A stretch of 64,000 bases of DNA from RBC074 sp964645355. GTDB taxonomy: Bacteria > Acidobacteriota > Blastocatellia > RBC074. This document shows positions 16,074 through 24,059 of this stretch, in pieces. The position numbers and the translations under genes are program-made. The stretch is from contig CAZXZU010000001.1 in the NCBI GenBank assembly GCA_964645355.1, positions 1 to 64,000 on the forward strand, given 5' to 3'. Under the pieces are notes generated by a model, which worked only from the letters and a program-made list of their open reading frames with translations, was not told the DNA's origin and ran no database searches. Within the stretch, counting starts at the first letter, position 1. Every line of letters starts with the position of its first letter.

Positions 16074-16904
16074 TCACATTCTGACAATGATCTTGGTCAG
16101 CAGTTCACAGAACTGTTTGCTGACGCGATGCCCCATTTCCATCACTTCGGCGTGATTGATCGGAGTGTCTTCGATTCCGGCGGCTGCGTTGGTAATCAGC
16201 GAAATTCCCAGAGTCCTGACGCCCATCTGACAAGCGACGATGGCTTCGGGCACTGTGGACATTCCGACGGCATCCGCGCCAAGCAAGCGCATCATGCGAA
16301 TCTCCGCCGGAGTTTCGTAATTCGGCCCCTGAAGCGACATGTAAACGCCTTCGGCCAGCCTGATGCCCAAAGCCGCCGCTTCCTCTGCGGCGATTCGCCT
16401 GTATTCGCGCGAATACACTTCGCTCATATCGGGGAAACGCGCGCCAAGCCGATTGTCGTGCTGGCCGCGCAGCGGGCTTTTCATCATCAGGTTGATGTGG
16501 TCACTGAGCAGCATCAAGTCACCGGCTTTGAAGTTTTCATTCACTCCGCCAGCCGCGTTGGTCAGAACGAGTTTTTTGACGCCCATCGCCCCGAAGGCTC
16601 GAATTGGCAGAGTCACTTCGTCCAGCGAATAACCTTCGTAGTAATGAAACCGTCCTTGCATCACCGCCACATTGATTGATGTGCCGGGCAATTTGCCCAC
16701 GACCAGTCGCCCGGAATGCCCCTCGACCGTCGAGCGAGCGAAGTCAGGAATCTCTTCGTAAGGGACAATCGTCGCTTCTTCCAATGTTTCGGCAAAAGCT
16801 CCCAGGCCGGAACCGAGCACAACCGCGACATCAACTTCCGCGTTGATGCGCTCACGAATGAAGCGCGCCGAAGTTTGCGCGCGATCAAAAATAGAAATTG
16901 TCAT
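16074..16904 (-). CDS. Purine nucleoside phosphorylase, class I trimeric type
   Basis: This 276-residue protein carries VVLGSGLGAFA (residues 28-38, phosphate site), GRFHYYEGYS, LTNAAGGVNENF (purine site) and VGMSTVPEAIVA. These are the hallmarks of the PNP/MTAP trimer family, which splits purine nucleosides with phosphate. The start at 16904 follows GAGAGGG; a longer frame to 16979 would read repeat DNA. Family members range from inosine/guanosine phosphorylase to methylthioadenosine or methylthioinosine phosphorylase. The residues here (TNAAGGVNE) look like the former, but that is not certain. Confidence 0.92.
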   Translation of the reverse strand: MTISIFDRAQTSARFIRERINAEVDVAVVLGSGLGAFAETLEEATIVPYEEIPDFARSTVEGHSGRLVVGKLPGTSINVAVMQGRFHYYEGYSLDEVTLPIRAFGAMGVKKLVLTNAAGGVNENFKAGDLMLLSDHINLMMKSPLRGQHDNRLGARFPDMSEVYSREYRRIAAEEAAALGIRLAEGVYMSLQGPNYETPAEIRMMRLLGADAVGMSTVPEAIVACQMGVRTLGISLITNAAAGIEDTPINHAEVMEMGHRVSKQFCELLTKIIVRM

Positions 16905-16929
16905 TAACCCTCTCTTCAAAATCACCCTC

Positions 16930-17060
16930 TTAGTTCCACAGTGGGTGGAACAAGCTGCCAGCTTGTTCCACTGGGCCAACCGATAAACCCAGGTGGGACA
17001 ATCTGGCAGATTGTCCCACCAAACTTTAACTTACCGTCATTGCCCAAAAGGCGGAACTAC
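16930..17060. repeat. Cluster of CAGCTTG/CAGATTG-type hairpins
   Basis: Two strong palindromes lie side by side upstream of the purine nucleoside phosphorylase gene: GTGGAACAAGCTG and its complement at 16945-16971, and GGTGGGACAATCTG and its complement at 16992-17020. A fragment of the CCGCC repeat (AAAGGCGGAACTACG) follows at 17046-17060. The hairpins share the plan of the elements at 23973-24054 and 37003-37082. Confidence 0.75.
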
Positions 17061-17065
17061 GAACG

Positions 17066-17995
17066 TTACTCTTTCACGTAAGCTACGCCCAAAGCTTTTG
17101 GCGGATCGGCTCTGCGAATCAAACCGGCCAGCACCACTATCGTCAGCACGTAAGGAATCATCAAAACAAATTGGTTGGGAATGTTGACGTTGCCTTGCAT
17201 GCGTATCGAAACCGCTTCGGCAAAGCCGAAAAACAGACACGCCAGCAACGCTCCAACCGGATGCCATTTGCCAAAAATCAAAGCAGCCAGCGCGATGAAT
17301 CCTCGCCCGGCGGTCATGTTCCGCGTGAACTGCGAGCTTTGGCCGATTGAAAGATAAGCTCCGCCCAGCGCAGCCAGCGCGCCCGAAATCAAAACTCCGG
17401 CGTAACGCATTCGGCGAACGTTGACGCCTGCCGTGTCTGCAGCTTCAGGGTTTTCGCCGACGGCTCTGAGCCGCAGACCGAACCGCGTTCGGTAAAGAAC
17501 ATAAACCGACACGCCCGCAACCAGAAACGCTAGATAAACTATCGGCTTCTGATTGAAGACCGACGCCAGCATCGGCGACGAGTCAGGATTGAAGATCATG
17601 ACATCAGGCAACACTTCGTCTTTGGTCAATTGCCGAGTCGCTCCGGTTGATTCAAACAGCGCGCCTGACAGCAAAGCCGGAATGCCAAGAAACAAAATGT
17701 TGATCGCCGTTCCGCTGACTACCTGATCGGCTCGATAGTTGATTGTCGCCACCGCGTGAAGCGCCGCCACCAACACTCCGGCCAAGACCGCTGCCAGAAC
17801 TCCGACCAGTGAACTGTGCGTAAAGACCGTCACCGCAGCAGCCGTAAAAGCTCCGGCCAGCATCATGCCTTCCAGAGCGATGTTGATGACTCCGCTGCGT
17901 TCGGAATACAACCCGCCCAGTGCAGCCAGAATCAGCGGCGTAGACAACCGAATCGTCGAAGCAATCAGCGTGTAGTTAAAAATGTCTCTGAGCAT
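17066..17995 (-). CDS. ABC transporter permease, nucleoside type
   Basis: This 309-residue inner-membrane protein has eight or more hydrophobic segments. It has the family marks of the BPD_transp_2 permeases that import nucleosides (ALGGLYSERSGVINIALEGMMLAGAF near the N-terminus, LRAVGENPEAADTAGVNVRRMRY in the cytoplasmic coupling loop). It corresponds to the RnsD/NupQ-type partner of the permease at 19526-20623. Their location beside cdd, udk and pnp supports nucleoside uptake. The ATPase and the BMP-type binding protein are not in the window. Confidence 0.88.
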   Translation of the reverse strand: MLRDIFNYTLIASTIRLSTPLILAALGGLYSERSGVINIALEGMMLAGAFTAAAVTVFTHSSLVGVLAAVLAGVLVAALHAVATINYRADQVVSGTAINILFLGIPALLSGALFESTGATRQLTKDEVLPDVMIFNPDSSPMLASVFNQKPIVYLAFLVAGVSVYVLYRTRFGLRLRAVGENPEAADTAGVNVRRMRYAGVLISGALAALGGAYLSIGQSSQFTRNMTAGRGFIALAALIFGKWHPVGALLACLFFGFAEAVSIRMQGNVNIPNQFVLMIPYVLTIVVLAGLIRRADPPKALGVAYVKE

Positions 17996-18004
17996 CCTGA
18001 ACCT

Positions 18005-19495
18005 CTATTTGACCTTCTTGCCTTCCACCGTGCGGTCGCGGAAGATCGCTTTTATCCCCTTTACCATTCCCTGTTCGTCTTTGGTGAAAACAATGCTGTA
18101 GCTGTCAGCCATCAAAAAGTACTCGTTTTCCGACGACGGGAAAAGCTCATGCTTTCGGCCATCAGGCGTTTGAATGTATAGCTTCTCGTTTTCAACCGTG
18201 ACCGTCACTTTGCCGTCGGCTTGGTATTCGCCAACGTAAGATTTGAAGACTTCGGGATTGACCTTTGCCAGCACACGCTCGGTCGTTTTGAAATCCGGCC
18301 AGCCATATTCGCGCGCGATGCTGCGAAAGATTTCCGACGCCAGTTGACCGCCCAAATCGCCGTTGGTCATGACCACTGCGCCTTGCCCGGTTTCGCTGTA
18401 AGCAAACAGATTGCACTTGAACCCTTCGTTCGATCCGCCGTGACTGAAGCTGGTTTTGTTGCCCTCTCCGCCAACGCCCACGCCCAAACCGTAATCGCCT
18501 GATTGTTTTGTCAACATCTGAGCGATCGTTGCCTGAGACAACACCTTGTTGGACTTTCCAACTTTCGACTTTTGAAGCTCGATGGCGAACCGGGCCAAAT
18601 CGGTAGGAGTCGTCCACAAACCGGCGGCAGCCATTTCCGGGTAAGCGTGAAATTTGCCTTTGACGATTTCGCCGTTAGCGCGATGACCCATTGCCGCCTT
18701 AGCCGTTTTGTCCGCTGGCAGCGGCTGTTCGTAGGTGCTGTTGTTCATGCCGATCTTGCCGAGCACCGATTCCTGCATCAACGCCGGGAATGGTTTGCCC
18801 GCTGCTTCAGTCATCAGCAATTGCATCACTGTGATGCCGCCGCCCGAATAGCGCCACTTGCTGCCGGGCAAAACATCCACACGAACCGCAGCAGAGTTGG
18901 CTGGCTTTTGACCATCCAAAATCTGAACGGTAGTCGGAACCGCTTCGCCCGCTGCATATCCGCGAAAACCGTGAACCGTCAGTCCCGCGCTGTGGCTGGC
19001 CAACCGCCGCAACGTGACTTTCTGTTCTTTGGTGAAATCGTTGTCGGGAACTTTCCAGGATTTCAGCTTGACGTTCACGTCTTCGTCCAACGTCAGCAAG
19101 CCTTTTTCAACCAGCGCCAGCATGCCCATCGCGGCAACCGGTTTGCTGATCGAAGCGGCTTGAAACATCGTGTCGGAAGTCACTGGCGTCGAGCCGCCGC
19201 CGGCTTCCGTCACGCCGTAACCCTTGGCCCATTCGATCTTGCCGTCGTTGATGACGGCGACGCTGACGCCCGGGACTTTGTAATGCTTCATCCGGTCGGC
19301 AATCGTCATGGCGGTGGTTTGATCTTTGATGACGACGGCGGGCAGCAAACCGCTTTCGACGCTGGCGATACGCTCGGCAACAGAAGGTTTGCTTTGGCTG
19401 GCGGCATACAGCCGTGATTCTTGCGGCGAATGTCCAACCAGTCCGCCTACCAACAACGCCAGACAAACAAACAAACGAACGTTCAGCTTTTTCAT
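18005..19495 (-). CDS. Exported serine hydrolase, beta-lactamase/D-Ala-D-Ala peptidase (class C) fold
   Basis: This 496-residue protein has a signal peptide (LFVCLALLVGGLVG). The catalytic Ser115-x-x-Lys118 lies in FQAASISKPVAAMG, the second motif is YSGGG where YxN is usual, and the third is the HGGS of SFSHGGSNEGF. A C-terminal DUF3471-like domain (YVGEYQADGKVTVTVENEKLY) follows, as in many esterase-type members. The Tyr motif ending in Gly is seen in non-beta-lactamase relatives, so esterase or peptidase activity is more likely than antibiotic hydrolysis. The gene sits between the two nucleoside permease genes. Confidence 0.88.
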   Translation of the reverse strand: MKKLNVRLFVCLALLVGGLVGHSPQESRLYAASQSKPSVAERIASVESGLLPAVVIKDQTTAMTIADRMKHYKVPGVSVAVINDGKIEWAKGYGVTEAGGGSTPVTSDTMFQAASISKPVAAMGMLALVEKGLLTLDEDVNVKLKSWKVPDNDFTKEQKVTLRRLASHSAGLTVHGFRGYAAGEAVPTTVQILDGQKPANSAAVRVDVLPGSKWRYSGGGITVMQLLMTEAAGKPFPALMQESVLGKIGMNNSTYEQPLPADKTAKAAMGHRANGEIVKGKFHAYPEMAAAGLWTTPTDLARFAIELQKSKVGKSNKVLSQATIAQMLTKQSGDYGLGVGVGGEGNKTSFSHGGSNEGFKCNLFAYSETGQGAVVMTNGDLGGQLASEIFRSIAREYGWPDFKTTERVLAKVNPEVFKSYVGEYQADGKVTVTVENEKLYIQTPDGRKHELFPSSENEYFLMADSYSIVFTKDEQGMVKGIKAIFRDRTVEGKKVK

Positions 19496-19525
19496 TTTGA
19501 GTTTCCTTTCTTCGTCAGTCGAGGT

Positions 19526-20623
19526 TTACGCGCTGCTGGCGGTTTTACGCAGAATCATTCGACGGAACATTGCTTCCATCGCCACGAACAAAATGATGAT
19601 GCCTTGCAGAACCTGAACCAAATCTTTCGAGACGTGATCGGTGAAGATGTCCACGAACAAACCGCCGCGATTCAGTGCGCCAAAGAGGATCGCCGCCAGC
19701 ACTACGCCAACCGGATGATTCCGCCCAAGCAAAGCGACCGCTATTCCCGCAAAGCCATAACCCGGCGAAAAGCCATCGTAGTAACGATAGCGATAGCCAA
19801 GCACTTCGCCTATGCCGACCATTCCGGCCAATCCGCCTGACAAAGCCATCGCCAAAATTATCTGCCACTGAACGCTGATGCCGCCATATTCCGCCGCCGA
19901 AGGATTCAGGCCCACCGCGCGAAGTTCGTAACCCCACTTTGTCTTCCACAGAAAAACCCAAACCAGAAAACAGGTCAGCAGCGCGATCAGAAAAGCTGCG
20001 CTGAGCGGAATGCGCGCCGGGAAGTTGATGCCCAGAGGCGACAGCAAAGTAGAGAACCGCGCAATCTGAGCCTGCTCGGCAATCGTCTTGGTTTGCATGA
20101 TCGGGTCGCCGGTGACTTTGTAACGGCTCTGAGTCAGATAGCTGACCAAGCCGACGGCGATGAAGTTCAACATGATCGTGTTGATGACTTCGTGCGAACC
20201 GAAGCGCGCTTTTAATACGCCGGGAATCGCTCCCCAAAAAGCCCCGGCCAGCATCGCGGCCAAAATCGCCATCGGAATCAGCAACCAACCCGACCAGCCG
20301 TTAAACGTGAAGCCAATCCACGCCGCCGCAAAAGCTCCGATGGTCAACTGCCCTTCCGCGCCTATGTTCAGCAAACCGCACTTGAACGCCAGCGAAACCG
20401 CCAGCCCGGTAAAGATCAACGGCGTCGCGTAAAACAGCGTGTAACCCCAGTTGTCCCAGGTGAAATTTCCCATCGCGTCGAACAACCCAAACGCGCTGGA
20501 AATTAGCAGCCGGTAAACGGTGAACGGATTATCGCCAATTGCCAGCACGACCACGCCGCCAATGACAAAAGCGGCCAGCACGGCAATCAACGGAAAGAGC
20601 AATTCTCGGAGGAGTGTTTTCAT
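19526..20623 (-). CDS. ABC transporter permease, nucleoside type
   Basis: This 365-residue permease is of the RnsC/NupP kind. Its marks are FTGLAVSLAFKCGLLNIGAE near residue 80, LKARFGSHEVINTIMLNFIA, and the coupling loop ELRAVGLNPSAAEYGGISVQ. The start is the ATG with its A at 20623, nine bases after GGAGGAG; a GTG six codons upstream overlaps that ribosome site. The site itself lies at the edge of a CACGAAG repeat (GTGGAGGAG), so the repeat appears to supply it. It should pair with the permease at 17066-17995. Confidence 0.88.
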   Translation of the reverse strand: MKTLLRELLFPLIAVLAAFVIGGVVVLAIGDNPFTVYRLLISSAFGLFDAMGNFTWDNWGYTLFYATPLIFTGLAVSLAFKCGLLNIGAEGQLTIGAFAAAWIGFTFNGWSGWLLIPMAILAAMLAGAFWGAIPGVLKARFGSHEVINTIMLNFIAVGLVSYLTQSRYKVTGDPIMQTKTIAEQAQIARFSTLLSPLGINFPARIPLSAAFLIALLTCFLVWVFLWKTKWGYELRAVGLNPSAAEYGGISVQWQIILAMALSGGLAGMVGIGEVLGYRYRYYDGFSPGYGFAGIAVALLGRNHPVGVVLAAILFGALNRGGLFVDIFTDHVSKDLVQVLQGIIILFVAMEAMFRRMILRKTASSA

Positions 20624-20637
20624 CAAATCTATCTCCT

Positions 20638-20706
20638 CCACGAAGCCACACTAAGAAACACGAAGCTTGCGGAGAATTCTTCGTGAAACTTCGTGTGACT
20701 TCGTGG
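20638..20706. repeat. CACGAAG inverted repeat in the leader of the permease gene
   Basis: CCACGAAGCCACACTAAGAA and CACGAAG on one side face CTTCGTGAAACTTCGTGTGA and CTTCGTGG on the other, with about 14 bp between. On the minus strand the element runs straight into GGAGGAG, the ribosome site of the permease. Confidence 0.85.
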
Positions 20707-20712
20707 ATGGTT

Positions 20713-23424
20713 TCAGTGTCCTGGCCCAAAGAAAACAGCGTTCAAAAACATGACGTTCAGTCCATCCATAAACGCGCGATAGTTCGGGTCTTCGGCAAAG
20801 CCAACTACGTTGCCGCGTCCAACACGCGAGTGCATCAGGTAAGCTTTATTCGGAATTTGTTTGCGCGCGTCGTCCCACATAAAACCGCTGGCGAAGAATT
20901 TGTCTTCAGGCAGGTAAACCGCGACGTTTGTCCCTTTGTCCAGCTTGACCAGCGAGAAAATTCGGTTGCTGTCCGTCATCACCGTCGTCGTTTCGCCGTA
21001 ACCGAAGCCAAGCCAGTGCAAACGATCAACTTTGACGCGAAGAATAGCTCCCGAAGTAGCGCTTGGAAATTCGTCGGCTGGCTCGATGGCTTTTTCAACC
21101 GGGTCGGCAGGCGGAGCTTTCGCTGCTTCAGACTCTACCCGCTCCTTACCAGTCGCGGTACTGACCGGCTTGTCGCGCTTTTCGCGTTTAGTAGCCAGCA
21201 GATTTACTTTTTCATCCGCCAGCCATGTCGTTGCGCCGCCAATGCCAATCAGCGTTCCGCCGCGTTGTACCCATTCGCGCACGCTCGCTCCGTCGCCAAG
21301 CTGGCCGGTGTAACCGCCGAAGGTGTCCGGCAGGATCAGCACGTTGTATCGGCTTAAGTCAGCGCCGCGCAGTTGGTCAGCGCGAATCGTAGTCACAGGG
21401 TAACCGTAACGCTGTTCGATCAAATACCGCAGCCAGCCGACCGAGCCGCCGGAAACCGGTTGGTTGTAAGCAATTGCAACTCGCGGGCGAGGCAGGTAAT
21501 TCACATTCGAGCTGCCGAAGTTCGGCCCGTCTTCAACCCAGGATGAATCTGTCGGATAAACGTCAACTCCGTGTTCAGCCGCCAGCTTCGTCATTCGTTC
21601 GTGCAGGTTCGCCGGATTATCTTTCAGTTTGACGACCAGAGTTCCAGCCGGGAAGCCCGCGCCGTTCAGCTTGAAGGCTTTGTCGTAACTGTGAACGCGC
21701 ACGTCTTGCCGGAACAAATCCGCTAGCGCAGCCGCAGCCGATTGAGTCCCCCAACCAATCAGATAAGCCAGCTTCGCCTGTCCGCCGCGCATTTGCCCAG
21801 CCGGTTTCGGCTGTTCTTTCAACACAGTCGCCTGCACCGCCGAAGCCTGCTCAGCGACAAAACACGGCACGTCGAACAGCAACGGCAACGACCATCCAGT
21901 CACATCGTAAAACTCTTCGTTCTGGCGCAGCTTGTTGCGGCGGCGCTGTTCGTCCAGAAACTCTTTGTCCTGATCGGTCTGTTTGTCCATCAAGGTTTTC
22001 AGCAAACGCTTGGCCGGTTGATCCAGCGAAAGTATGAAGCTGCCCGCTGGAAAATCGCGCGCCTGCAATTGGCCTTCGGCGTAATCGCGCGTCTTCGGAT
22101 TGCTGAAAGCTGCGTCGGCTCGTTTGACCTCAATGCCGGACATCATCAAAGTCGCAGCCATTCTGGCCGCACGGTTGGCGTCGTTGCCCGGAGCGATGAT
22201 GTATTCCTTGATCGTGCCGCTCTTCCCTTCTTCGATGGCTGTGCGGCGATGATCGTAAAAATGACGCAGCAAGGCTTCGCGGTTTTTGGCCGTGCTTTCA
22301 ATCGTCGCCAACGCGGCCACGAAATGATGCTGCACCGAATCGCGGTAATGCATGGTCGTTTCGTCATCTCGCCGAGCCACCAAACCGCGCACGCTGGCCT
22401 GTTCGTAAGTCATCCCAATCGAGCCGTGAAACAGCGGCCAGCCTTCGCCGTAACCGGGATAAAACGAGTCGTAACCTTCGCGCGTGAAGTAATCGAACTT
22501 GAAGCGGTCGAACCAAGCCGCGTTGTTGCGGCCAAGCCGAGTCAGCCAATCAAGCTGAGTTTTGGTCAGATTCGGATTCCACGGCAAAGCAGGCGGCGCA
22601 AAGTAAAAGCTGCTGTTGGTTCCCATCTCGTGTTGATCGGCGACGACTTGGGGAAACCATTCCAGATAAGTTTTCGTGCGCCCGCGAGTTTCCGGCTGGG
22701 ATTGCGTGAACCAGTCGCGGTTCATGTCGAACAGGTAATGATTCGTTCTGCCGCCCGGCCAGACTTCATTGTGTTCGGCGGATTGCAGATCGGCGTCGGC
22801 GAAGCGGCCAGTGTTCTGGCGAAAGTAATTGATGAAGCGGTCGCGCCCGTCGGGGTTCTGCATCGGGTCAATCAATACGATGGAGCTTTTCATCGCCGCC
22901 GCGACGACTTCGTCGCCCTGAGCCGCCAGCATGTGATAAGCCGTCATCAACGCCGAATCCACACTGGAAATTTCGTTGCCGTGAACTCCGCAAATCAGCC
23001 AGACCGTCGAAGGCAGCGAAGCGATCAACGAATTGGCTTCGTTGGTCGTGATCTTTCGCGGGTCGGCCAGCTTTTGCATTCCGGCTTTGATTTCTTCCAG
23101 CTTGGCGATGTTCGCGGCTGAGCCAATAGCCATGACGTAAAGCGAGCGGCCTTCCCAACTTTCGGCGTACTTGATGACCTTGATGCGCGTCGGAGCCGCT
23201 TGCTGCAAAGCCGTCATGTACTTTTCGGCTTCGTGATGCATGGTGATTTTTTCACCGATGTCGTGGCCGACTGCTTTCTTCAAAGTAGGAATCGCCGGGT
23301 CGTACTTTGCCCCGGGCAAAAACTCGAAGCTTTGCGCCGAGCTAGCTTGAGCAACAAACAGAAGGCAAAAAACTGCAAAAGCCAAACGAAGTCTGGAAGG
23401 TTGAATCACTGCTGGTTTCTCCAT
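20713..23424 (-). CDS. Exported M14-family zinc carboxypeptidase
   Basis: This 903-residue protein has a signal peptide (LAFAVFCLLFVAQASSAQ). The M14 zinc site is His148-x-x-Glu151 in CGVHGNEISS, and downstream stretches VLIDPMQNPDGRDRF and DQHEMGTNSSFY fit the family. The C-terminal half (ALADLFRQDVRVHSYD, NVLILPDTFGGYTGQL) is a Rossmann- or glutaminase-like domain often found in such large peptidases. The start at 23424 gives a normal signal sequence. Residues of about 752-765 (PVSTATGKERVES) are read from a GGTCAGTAC-family repeat, in a low-complexity loop rich in Lys and Glu. Confidence 0.85.
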   Translation of the reverse strand: MEKPAVIQPSRLRLAFAVFCLLFVAQASSAQSFEFLPGAKYDPAIPTLKKAVGHDIGEKITMHHEAEKYMTALQQAAPTRIKVIKYAESWEGRSLYVMAIGSAANIAKLEEIKAGMQKLADPRKITTNEANSLIASLPSTVWLICGVHGNEISSVDSALMTAYHMLAAQGDEVVAAAMKSSIVLIDPMQNPDGRDRFINYFRQNTGRFADADLQSAEHNEVWPGGRTNHYLFDMNRDWFTQSQPETRGRTKTYLEWFPQVVADQHEMGTNSSFYFAPPALPWNPNLTKTQLDWLTRLGRNNAAWFDRFKFDYFTREGYDSFYPGYGEGWPLFHGSIGMTYEQASVRGLVARRDDETTMHYRDSVQHHFVAALATIESTAKNREALLRHFYDHRRTAIEEGKSGTIKEYIIAPGNDANRAARMAATLMMSGIEVKRADAAFSNPKTRDYAEGQLQARDFPAGSFILSLDQPAKRLLKTLMDKQTDQDKEFLDEQRRRNKLRQNEEFYDVTGWSLPLLFDVPCFVAEQASAVQATVLKEQPKPAGQMRGGQAKLAYLIGWGTQSAAAALADLFRQDVRVHSYDKAFKLNGAGFPAGTLVVKLKDNPANLHERMTKLAAEHGVDVYPTDSSWVEDGPNFGSSNVNYLPRPRVAIAYNQPVSGGSVGWLRYLIEQRYGYPVTTIRADQLRGADLSRYNVLILPDTFGGYTGQLGDGASVREWVQRGGTLIGIGGATTWLADEKVNLLATKREKRDKPVSTATGKERVESEAAKAPPADPVEKAIEPADEFPSATSGAILRVKVDRLHWLGFGYGETTTVMTDSNRIFSLVKLDKGTNVAVYLPEDKFFASGFMWDDARKQIPNKAYLMHSRVGRGNVVGFAEDPNYRAFMDGLNVMFLNAVFFGPGH
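21131..21168. repeat. GGTCAGTAC-family repeat arm inside the M14 peptidase gene
   Basis: The stretch CCCGCTCCTTACCAGTCGCG followed by GTACTGACCGG resembles the right arm of the element at 9584-9611 (CGCTCCCTATCGCTCCCGGT, then ACTGG). It encodes part of a charged loop. Confidence 0.6.
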
Positions 23425-23508
23425 GAATTGAATTTGAATGCGAGTTGGCCAGTGAAGTAACACGCGCCCCAAAATGCGTCAAGCATAGGCTTGGCATCAG
23501 ATCGGGCA

Positions 23509-23955
23509 TCAACGATGACTCGTTTTGCCGCCGCCGGATCGCTGAAAATCGAACGAGCCGTTTCCGCCACCGGCAATCAATAAAGTCAGCGCCATTGCCA
23601 GCAAAGCCAGCGCGAATTCATAACCGCCGTCGTTCAGGAAAAATCCGTTTCGCAAATGCACGCCGAATATCGCCACGCCCATGACGCAGGCAATCAAGAA
23701 GGCTCCGACGCGAGTCAGCAAGCCAAACATGACCAAAGCTCCGCCGATGAATTCAGCCAACGCCGCCGCGCCCAGCCATAACCATGATGGCCGTAAACTC
23801 AACGGAGCGGTTCCGGCAACCCAGTCGCTCAAACCTTTGCCGCCCCACAATCCAAAAATTTTCTGAGCGCCATGAACAAAAAAGATCACTCCCAGACCCA
23901 GCCTCAGCGGCAACAAAGCCCAGGTGTTCGTAGTTGCAGTCAAACGTCCTGACAT
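23509..23955 (-). CDS. DoxX family membrane protein
   Basis: This 148-residue protein has four membrane segments. Its marks are PLRLGLGVIFFVHGAQKIFG (residues of about 14-33), AALAEFIGGALVMFGLLTRV and ACVMGVAIFGVHLRNGFF, all of the DoxX family. The start with A at 23955 follows AAGGAG; the longer frame to 24063 would translate the hairpin repeat. DoxX proteins are linked to thiosulfate or redox metabolism in some species, but most are uncharacterised. Confidence 0.88.
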   Translation of the reverse strand: MSGRLTATTNTWALLPLRLGLGVIFFVHGAQKIFGLWGGKGLSDWVAGTAPLSLRPSWLWLGAAALAEFIGGALVMFGLLTRVGAFLIACVMGVAIFGVHLRNGFFLNDGGYEFALALLAMALTLLIAGGGNGSFDFQRSGGGKTSHR

Positions 23956-23972
23956 TTTTTTACTCCTTAACG

Positions 23973-24054
23973 GTAGGGCAACCTGCCGAGGTTGCCCCGT
24001 TGTCTCGAAAGACTTCGTTGAAGAAAACATGGCAACCTCGGCAGGTTGCCCTAC
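23973..24054. repeat. GGGCAACCTGCCGAGG hairpin-pair element, copy 1
   Basis: GTAGGGCAACCTGCCGAGGT at 23973 and the matching inverted end at 24031-24054 (GGCAACCTCGGCAGGTTGCC) pair over more than 20 bp. Each arm is itself a small palindrome. The centre (CTCGAAAGACTTCGTTGAAG) is shared with the copy at 37003-37082. On the minus strand it lies directly before the DoxX ribosome site. Confidence 0.85.
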
Positions 24055-24059
24055 TTTTT

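Noticed and set aside
18005..19495. Reading the two serine hydrolases as antibiotic beta-lactamases
   Set aside because: The Tyr motif and C-terminal domain point to esterase/peptidase-type members; no ampR-like regulator is present.
21742..23121. Open frame of 459 codons on the plus strand opposite the M14 peptidase
   Set aside because: The zinc-site motifs and signal peptide are on the minus strand; the plus frame shows only composition effects.
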